Assembly (NCBI GenBank): GCA_050291245.1
Contig: JBNKJP010000022.1
Span: 124,001 to 188,000 of the forward strand
Direction of reading: 5' to 3'
DNA length: 64,000 nt
Origin: Thiodiazotropha sp050291245
Lineage (GTDB): Bacteria > Pseudomonadota > Gammaproteobacteria > Chromatiales > Chromatiaceae
The notes under the pieces were generated by a model, which saw nothing but the letters and a program-made list of their open reading frames with translations, searched no databases and had not been told where the DNA came from. Each line of letters begins with the position of its first letter. Position 1 is the first letter of the stretch. Shown in pieces: positions 58,359 through 64,000 of the stretch. The position numbers and the translations under genes were made by a program.

Positions 58359-61043
58359 ATGTACGAAACGTATTTTGGATTCAGGGACACACCTTTCCGG
58401 TTAAGTGCGGATGAAAAGTTTCGTTACGCACATAAAAATTACCTGAGGGCCTCTGCCTACCTGGCTTACGCACTGCAACAGGGTGAGGGGTTCGTGATGA
58501 TCACGGGCCAGCCAGGATCTGGGAAAACAACCCTGGTCAGGGATGTCATTTCTGAACTTGATACCGAAAAGCACCAGATACTCAATCTGGTCACCAGTCA
58601 GTTGCATGCGGAAGAGCTATTGCGCAAAGTTGCATTGGAATATGGTCTTCCTGCTGAAACCTACAACAAAGCGACTCTGCTGACCTGCATCCAAAAGCAT
58701 CTATCCAACCTGTTCGAGCAGGGCAGGCGTTCCATTCTGTTTCTGGATGAGGCGCAAAATCTGTCTTTTAATGGTCTCGAAGAGTTGCGCTTGCTTTCGA
58801 ACCTTCAGCAGGGCAGTCACTCGCTACTGCAGATCGTGCTAACCGGCCATGATGAGCTGCGGGAGTTGTTGCTCGGGCCGGGCATGGAGCATATCCAGCA
58901 GCGGCTGATTGCAATCTGTCAAATCCAGCCTATGACTGAGGAGCAGACCCGAGAGTACATCATACACCGTCTGGGGGTGGTTGGATGGCGGCAGGATCCT
59001 TGCATAGACGAGGACGTATATCACCTGATTCATCAGGCGTCGCAGGGTGTGCCCCGCAACATCAATCATCTGATGAGCCGTCTGCTGCTGTATGCATCTC
59101 TGGAGGAAAAACATGAGCTGGCAGATGAGGATGCCCTGACCGTTATCGAGGAACTCGTGGATGAGCAACGGATCAGTCTGGCGGGGCAGTTGAGCGCCGA
59201 ACAGTTCGCGACTCAGTATCGGAATGCAAAACAGCATCAAGAAATGCGGCGGGCTGTGGGCGATCATCCGAGAGGTGAGTCGATGCGTCAGGGTTCCGGT
59301 AGTTCGGCGGCGGTACCGAAACATGTCCAGAATGAAAAATATACGCAAAACATCGCAGACAACTTCCTTTCAGCTATCGATGCCGTGCCACTGGAGGTGC
59401 TTGAGGATTTGGATGCGCCTGATTCCGATTGGCTGGTGTGGAAAGACGAGTCTCATCAGCAGACGGAGCGCCAATCCACCTTGCCTCAGATGAGCGATGA
59501 TTCGCGCTCTGGGGCCGAGTCAAAAGTGAAGCAGGAATCGATAGAAAAAGATACATATGTGTTACCGCCCAATCAGGAGCCAGGGCAGCCAGCAGGTGAT
59601 CATCCGAAAGTTGAGCCGATACGCCATGCTTCCAGCAAAGCCGTGAAGGCGGATGGGGATGACTTGATCGAAAGGCCGCAAAATGTCGCGGATAACTTTC
59701 TCTCGGCTATTGAGGACTTGTCACTGGAGTCGCTTGATCAGTGGGATTCACCCGATTCCGATTGGCTGATATGGAAGGATGAGCCGCAACCGCGGACGGA
59801 GCGGCAAACCCTTTTGCCTCAGGTGAGTGGTGAGCCGTCTGACCGATCTGATGCAAAGGCAATGCGGCAACCGAATCCCTCCGGGGAGGAAAATGATAGC
59901 GGAGCCTCATTGCCCAGTGCCGATGACATCTGGACAGGGTCTCTCGATTCCAAGGATTTGGGCTCCATGTTTTCGGAGCCCCGAAAAAGTGATTCCACTC
60001 GCGGTTCAAAGTTTTCCAAATCGACCACGAAAAGAACCAAACAGGTTTCGAAAGCCAAACAGAAGCCTGCCCGGAAACAGAAGCCCAGATCGTCCTCATC
60101 GGCTGATTCAGAACATCGTTGGGGTGGTGTTTGGTTTATGTCCAACGAAAGCGGTATGGGTGGTAACGGTTCCCCGCTACCCAATGTAATGAGTCCCGCA
60201 AGAGGTGGTTTACCTCCTGTGCCGGTTCAGAGCGCCGCGCCTTCTTTATCGGTTGACGAAAATCTGAGTATGCCTTCTCTTTGGGTGGATGGCTGCCCGG
60301 AAGTCAATGCCCGTCAGGTGTCGGAATATCGTATCCCCCCTCGAAAATCGGGAATGAAGCAAACCGTTCTGCGGTCACTGATGCATATCGCCGCCTGGGT
60401 GGTGGTGGGGGGCGTGTTGATGCTTCTGGTCCGGATGTTTCCTGAAGCCTCCGGTCGGTTATGGCAGGAGGTGGAGGCGAAGTTCCTGCATGAGCAAGCA
60501 GCGACACGGGAGTCCGCAATCCCGTCGGGTGAGGAACAGCCCCGTGTCTTGGAGGTGTCCCAGTCGCCGGATTCATCGATGCAGCCTCCGCAAACACTGG
60601 AGCCTTTCCCGCAACAACAAACCGATACGAGTCTTTCGGCGGCAGAATTGGATAAAACTCTGGGCGTGGGTGATGCCGATGTGAATTCGTATGAAAACAT
60701 CGTGCTGGCGACGCGCTATTTTGTCTATTTCGACTTTAACAAGTTCTCCATACCCACTCAGTATCTCCCGTTGTTGAAATCGATTCAGTACAAGATGCTA
60801 ATGGATGAAAACAGTTTTCTGAAGATCACCGGATATGCCGATCCCCAGGGGAACCAAATCTACAATGACCGCTTGTCCCTCAAGCGTGCGGAAGAGGTCA
60901 AGCGGTTTTTTTCTCAACGCGGCATTGATGAGGCGCGTTTGCAAGTGGCGGCAGTGGGTGCTGTCGGCCCGGAATCCGGGCCGGATACCCGGGATAATCG
61001 TCGTGGTATCAGGCGTGTGGAGGTTATTCTCTTTCCGAATTGA
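58359..61043 (+). CDS. ExeA-type ATPase fused to a transmembrane OmpA-domain protein
   Basis: 894 residues. Residues 1-275: ExeA/TIGR03015-type AAA ATPase, start 'MYETYFGFRDTPFRLSAD', Walker A 'GQPGSGKT' (50-57), Walker B 'ILFLDEAQNL' (127-135), 'VPRNINHLMSRLLLYA'. Residues 300-490 are disordered and hold two copies (about 300-379, 412-490) of an 80-residue unit with 'ADNFLSAI' and 'SPDSDWLIWKDE'. Then a Lys/Ser-rich basic stretch, a membrane helix (675-693) and an OmpA-like peptidoglycan-binding domain (785-894; 'GYADPQGNQIYNDRLSLKRA', 'RDNRRGIRRVEV'). In ExeA the ATPase and peptidoglycan-binding parts are also joined, so coupling ATP use to passage through the wall is likely. Related ATPases accompany exosortase loci. 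Confidence 0.85.
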   Translation: MYETYFGFRDTPFRLSADEKFRYAHKNYLRASAYLAYALQQGEGFVMITGQPGSGKTTLVRDVISELDTEKHQILNLVTSQLHAEELLRKVALEYGLPAETYNKATLLTCIQKHLSNLFEQGRRSILFLDEAQNLSFNGLEELRLLSNLQQGSHSLLQIVLTGHDELRELLLGPGMEHIQQRLIAICQIQPMTEEQTREYIIHRLGVVGWRQDPCIDEDVYHLIHQASQGVPRNINHLMSRLLLYASLEEKHELADEDALTVIEELVDEQRISLAGQLSAEQFATQYRNAKQHQEMRRAVGDHPRGESMRQGSGSSAAVPKHVQNEKYTQNIADNFLSAIDAVPLEVLEDLDAPDSDWLVWKDESHQQTERQSTLPQMSDDSRSGAESKVKQESIEKDTYVLPPNQEPGQPAGDHPKVEPIRHASSKAVKADGDDLIERPQNVADNFLSAIEDLSLESLDQWDSPDSDWLIWKDEPQPRTERQTLLPQVSGEPSDRSDAKAMRQPNPSGEENDSGASLPSADDIWTGSLDSKDLGSMFSEPRKSDSTRGSKFSKSTTKRTKQVSKAKQKPARKQKPRSSSSADSEHRWGGVWFMSNESGMGGNGSPLPNVMSPARGGLPPVPVQSAAPSLSVDENLSMPSLWVDGCPEVNARQVSEYRIPPRKSGMKQTVLRSLMHIAAWVVVGGVLMLLVRMFPEASGRLWQEVEAKFLHEQAATRESAIPSGEEQPRVLEVSQSPDSSMQPPQTLEPFPQQQTDTSLSAAELDKTLGVGDADVNSYENIVLATRYFVYFDFNKFSIPTQYLPLLKSIQYKMLMDENSFLKITGYADPQGNQIYNDRLSLKRAEEVKRFFSQRGIDEARLQVAAVGAVGPESGPDTRDNRRGIRRVEVILFPN

Positions 61044-61279
61044 ATGAAACATAAAGCCACGGATTGCGGTTTCGTAAACATAGTAATTTTAATGGCGATA
61101 TAAACATATTGTTCAGCGTTTTTTTATGTCCGAGCTACTTCCGTCAATCTTGAGAACCAGTTCCCGTATAGGGGATATTCCGAATTGCCCCTTTAGGAAC
61201 TAAATGGTAGTTTGACGCTGCCGGAAGCCGATATGGTAGAAGGTAGCTAGTCTAGTTATAACGTTTTAAGGATGAAATT

Positions 61280-61753
61280 ATGAAGAAGTCACTCTTACGC
61301 ACACTCACACTGGGAACACTGCTTGCTTTCCTGTCCCTGGGTGCACAGGCTGCATCATATGATGCGGGTACATTCTCGGGGGTTGGTGATTCCTATGCCA
61401 CGCCTCAACCTGAGGGAAATTTCCTTGATGCCTATCATTTCAGTGTCGGTACGGGCAGCCTGGATATCCTGTTTGAAGGTAACCATCACGGTATGTTTGG
61501 GGACGACCTGCTGTTGACCAACATCAACACCGATGAGCAGTTCCATCTGGGCACAACCTTCTCCGAGGCCTTCACCCTGACCGCAGGTGATTATATTTTC
61601 ACTATCTCAGGTTTTGCCCTCAACACAATCGATCCGAAAATCGATTCCGACTACGATCTGACCATGAGCGCCGTGCCCCTGCCTGCCGCCGCTTGGTTGT
61701 TCGGTTCCGCTCTACTGGGTTTCGTCTCTTACAGCAGACGTAGCAAGGTCTGA
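61280..61753 (+). CDS. small secreted protein with PEP-CTERM-type tail
   Basis: 157 residues. Signal peptide 'LGTLLAFLSLGAQA' cut near 24. Beta-rich body with 'GTFSGVGDSYATP' and 'DYIFTISGFALNT'. C-terminal sorting signal 'VPLPAAAWLFGSALLGFVS' plus 'SRRSKV', the VPLPA variant of PEP-CTERM. Followed by a strong terminator and a decayed copy of itself 330 bp on. Confidence 0.88.
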   Translation: MKKSLLRTLTLGTLLAFLSLGAQAASYDAGTFSGVGDSYATPQPEGNFLDAYHFSVGTGSLDILFEGNHHGMFGDDLLLTNINTDEQFHLGTTFSEAFTLTAGDYIFTISGFALNTIDPKIDSDYDLTMSAVPLPAAAWLFGSALLGFVSYSRRSKV

Positions 61754-61783
61754 AGATCATCTTGATCAACTGATCTTGTCTAG

Positions 61784-61823
61784 AAAAAACGGTCGTCAAG
61801 TGCACTTGGCGGCCGTTTTTTTA
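61784..61823 (+). terminator. intrinsic terminator after the PEP-CTERM gene
   Basis: AAAACGGTCGTCAAG / CTTGGCGGCCGTTTT stem followed by T-run (61815-61822). Long stem with G-T pairs. Confidence 0.85.
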
Positions 61824-62085
61824 TGTCACATTTTTTTCTTAGATTTTTAAACGGGGTTTTCTTCGGCAACCTAGAGCTTTTCGTTGGGGGTTATAGTGTA
61901 GTGCTTCAAATAAACTGAAGCTTATTAAACTTTTTGCGTGCACGTCCGACTGTTCAACAAAAGCAAAAATGACAAGTCGTCAATTATTTGTCACATGTAT
62001 TGTCTCTCTATTCATGGAGTAGTATTTTTCTTCTGCTTGGGTGAGATTGTATCCCTTTGATAAACACTTTATTAAGAATGAAATC

Positions 62086-62270
62086 ATGCAGAAGATGATC
62101 TTTCGTTCACTGATACTTGGGTTGTTTCTGACGTCTATGTCATTGAGTGCGCAGGCTACGTATTACTATGCCGGCGTTTTTTCTAAAGTTGGTTATTTGG
62201 ATCCGTTGTGTTGGGCTACGTCTCATACAGCAGCAGACGTTGTAGAACTTCATTGTTGAATGATCTTAGT
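62086..62270 (+). pseudogene. decayed duplicate of the 61280 PEP-CTERM gene
   Basis: Starts 'MQKMIFRSLILGLFLTSMSL' and 'SAQATYYYAGVFSKVGYLD', parallel to the signal peptide and first residues of the gene at 61280 ('SLGAQAASYDAGTFSGVG'). About 110 nt in, the sequence jumps to the 3' end: GGGCTACGTCTCATACAGCAGACG (in pieces) matches GGGTTTCGTCTCTTACAGCAGACG of the intact gene, but in another frame. About 350 nt of the middle are deleted. A truncated peptide of about 57 residues is still open to 62259. Confidence 0.65.
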
Positions 62271-62315
62271 CGCGGGTCGAGTTAGCACAGTGCAATCCGA
62301 CCTATCCGCTCTACT

Positions 62316-62344
62316 CTCGTTCCCGCGCAAAGCGTGGGAGCGAG
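62316..62344. repeat. REP-like hairpin
   Basis: CTCGTTCCCGCGC-AAA-GCGTGGGAGCGAG, a 13-bp stem with one mismatch, of the CTCGTTCCCACGC type widespread in gammaproteobacteria. It lies between the pseudogene and the ABC permease stop and lacks a T-run. Confidence 0.6.
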
Positions 62345-62384
62345 TGATCCAGAATCATTAAAGGTGCGATACTCCTGGATTCCA

Positions 62385-63596
62385 TTAAATATCCCGCAAA
62401 CCCTCTGACGGCTCGATACGTGCCGCCCGTAATCCGGCGAGTGTGGCAGCCAGAATAGCAAACCCCAGTGTCAATGCGAGCGCCACCCCGAAGTGTTCCG
62501 GTAGCAGGCGGCAGAGTTGTTCGCCGGATTGCAATTGCGTGGCAAACAGATGATTGATGGAGTAACTCACACCCAGATAGATCAGAGATGCGGTGAACCA
62601 ACCCAGGAGCGCGGTGAACGACGACTGAATCACCGGGAACCAGACAATCTCCACGGTACGGAACCCCACCAGTCTGAGCACGCTCAGTTCCTTGCGCTTG
62701 CGATCCACATTGGCCCACAGACTCGCCCCCAGGGAAAATGAAAATCCAACTAGGCCGATCACGGCGATCAACCAGAAGACCAGGCTCAGGTTGCGGTCCA
62801 TATCGCGCACAATCTCGATGTCGGCTGCCCGGGTCGAGACTTCGATACCCAGTTTGTTCAGCGCCTCGCTCATACGGCTCACGTTATAGATGGAATCGGT
62901 GTAGAGACGGAAACTGGGATAGTAGCGTTCCTGCTCCGGTAGCGTGGCTCCTGTCCAGCCGTACTCGGGTACCGCATGGCCGTCGCGAAAGTCTTCCGCG
63001 TATTCGAGTAGGGTGAGACTGGTGAACGCGCCGTCACGGGCGAAGCTCGCGGTATCCGCGATATCCACCACCTTGAGTTTGAGGTGTACCCGTTCGCTAC
63101 GTCCGAGATAGCGTCGCGCCAGACTGCCGTCGACTTGATCGCCCACCTGGACGTTGAGTTTTTCAGCAGCGCTGCGTGAGAGTACCAAGGCATCCGTGGC
63201 ATCGGGTGTCATGTGACCGTTCAACAGGGGGTCGTTCGCGCCGCTGGGGATCATCTCGACGGAGATGATTCGTTTCGACGCCGCACTGTCCAGATCAATG
63301 GTCGCGGCAATGGCGCGGGTGCGGGGCATGATGAATGACACCTCGGAACGGGCGCGCAGCTGATCGATCCAGGCGGGATCATAGCGGCCACTGCCGATCG
63401 GATGGATCTCCCGGTTTCGTGGATCCTCGATGAGGTTATCGAGCATGCTGCCGATTATGCCGAACTTGAGGGCGAACAGGATCATCATGGGTCCCAGCAC
63501 CGCGGCCAGAGCCAGCACGAAGAAACCGGACATCTGCCACTCATTGCGGTAGTCCCGGCCCGCCAGCCAGACGATATCCTTGAGTCGGTGTTTCAT
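62385..63596 (-). CDS. FtsX/MacB-type ABC transporter permease
   Basis: 403 residues. N-terminal helix 'FFVLALAAVLGPMMILFAL', a large periplasmic domain (about 50-270), and three C-terminal helices ('VFWLIAVIGLVGFSFSLGAS', 'SSFTALLGWFTASLIYLG', 'VALALTLGFAILAATLAGL'), ending 'RAARIEPSEGLRDI' as in FtsX-like permeases. 'ELSVLRLVGFRTVEI' is the coupling helix. Such systems move lipoproteins, siderophores or signal mechanically. The ATPase stop shares a base with its start (TGATG). Substrate unknown. Confidence 0.85.
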   Translation of the reverse strand: MKHRLKDIVWLAGRDYRNEWQMSGFFVLALAAVLGPMMILFALKFGIIGSMLDNLIEDPRNREIHPIGSGRYDPAWIDQLRARSEVSFIMPRTRAIAATIDLDSAASKRIISVEMIPSGANDPLLNGHMTPDATDALVLSRSAAEKLNVQVGDQVDGSLARRYLGRSERVHLKLKVVDIADTASFARDGAFTSLTLLEYAEDFRDGHAVPEYGWTGATLPEQERYYPSFRLYTDSIYNVSRMSEALNKLGIEVSTRAADIEIVRDMDRNLSLVFWLIAVIGLVGFSFSLGASLWANVDRKRKELSVLRLVGFRTVEIVWFPVIQSSFTALLGWFTASLIYLGVSYSINHLFATQLQSGEQLCRLLPEHFGVALALTLGFAILAATLAGLRAARIEPSEGLRDI

Positions 63597-64000
63597 CAGC
63601 CGGTCACCACGGTTTCGGTCAATGAACCGTCCTGGGCCCGTTCTGTGTGGTGCTCGAGGTGTCGCAGGCCAAGGCGGTTGATGTGTCGCCAGGCATGGCT
63701 TGCGAGTATGAGGGTGATGTGCAGTTCATCCACCAGTTCGATAAACAGGGACATGATGCGTTCAGCGGCGATCGGATCCAGTGAAGCGGTGGGCTCATCG
63801 GCAATCACGATGGATGGGCGGTGCGCCAGGGCACGGCCGATGGCGACCCGTTGACGTTCGCCGACCGATAGCTTGTGGGGCAGCTTGTCCAGGTGCTGTT
63901 TGATGCCCAGATCGCCGGTCAGTTCCTCCACCAGTCCGTCATCCGGCATGTCCAGCAGACGCCTGGACAGGCTGATGTTCTCCCGCACGGTCAGGTAAGG
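63596..64000 (-). CDS. ABC transporter ATPase, 5' end beyond window
   Basis: The frame is open to the window end; 135 residues of the C-terminal half are seen. ABC signature 'LSVGERQRVAIGRALAHRP', Walker B 'IVIADEPTASLDP' and the switch His in 'ILASHAW' are present. It is of the LolD/MacB class that pairs with FtsX-like permeases. Walker A lies outside. Any ATG near 63988 in the frame is internal, because homology continues upstream ('PYLTVRENI'). Confidence 0.9.
   Translation of the reverse strand, partial: PYLTVRENISLSRRLLDMPDDGLVEELTGDLGIKQHLDKLPHKLSVGERQRVAIGRALAHRPSIVIADEPTASLDPIAAERIMSLFIELVDELHITLILASHAWRHINRLGLRHLEHHTERAQDGSLTETVVTG

Overview
The window reads as chromosome of a moderately GC-rich gammaproteobacterium. 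The signs are the rpsU-yqeY-dnaG-rpoD order, the beta-lysine EF-P system (epmA, epmB, efp), barA/GacS-type signalling and hisIE encoded as separate genes. PEP-CTERM proteins, a large NAD-dependent formate dehydrogenase and abundant REP-like hairpins fit sulfur-oxidising or Chromatiales-like lineages. Genus cannot be fixed from sequence reading alone.

Layout. 1-7295 (minus): a Bat operon, moxR - DUF58 - DUF4381 - batA - batB - batC(TPR) - batD, with 1-8 bp overlaps at most junctions. 7296-7902: AT-rich intergenic with two DnaA-box-like nonamers. 7903-9714: typA. 9715-10908: no protein gene, but two tandem Csr/Rsm-type small RNAs on the minus strand, each with a GacA-box palindrome exactly 86.5 bp upstream, separated by a palindromic MITE-like repeat. 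10909-17906 (plus): pip-dtd, hisB-hisH-hisA-hisF-hisI-hisE, tatA-tatB-tatC; TatC has an unusual acidic 125-residue tail. 17907-27572: a pentapeptide-repeat protein, a LysR regulator with a perfect 9-bp inverted repeat just before it, a PspF-like sigma-54 activator, an SH3-domain protein, a small periplasmic protein, a PEP-CTERM protein, a BarA/GacS-like hybrid kinase and an MscS-like channel. 27656-34438 (minus): fdsR-fdsG-fdsB-fdsA-fdhD-fdsD, a molybdenum- or tungsten-dependent, NAD-linked formate dehydrogenase with its LysR regulator. 34580-39186: a truncated secreted-protein gene, then a solute-binding-protein plus hybrid-kinase operon.

39200-44200 is an accessory island: a MITE-like palindrome, a REP hairpin, gene remnants, a membrane protein of chimeric appearance with a predicted signalling domain and a triplicated repeat, a T6SS-associated-type gene broken by an 8-bp tandem duplication, a truncated REP-type transposase, and a tightly coupled two-gene cassette that looks like an undescribed toxin-antitoxin pair (small ORF plus possible ADP-ribosyltransferase-fold protein). 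44293-53000 returns to core functions: tRNA-Ile(CAU), rpoD, dnaG, yqeY, rpsU, tsaD, epmB, efp, epmA. 53017-56539 (minus): an aminotransferase, a rhodanese, a SCO-like protein lacking its copper ligands, and phosphatidylserine decarboxylase. 56924-62270: surface and secretion genes: a lipoprotein, a fused ExeA-type ATPase/OmpA protein with an internal duplication, a PEP-CTERM protein and a decayed copy of it. 62385-64000 (minus): an ABC transporter permease and the partial ATPase.

Most striking are the paired GacA-box small RNAs at 9.85-10.84 kb. They imply a Gac/Rsm (BarA/UvrY-Csr) global switch, and a kinase of the right architecture lies 12 kb away. All functional names are from motif reading and memory of families; no database search was run.
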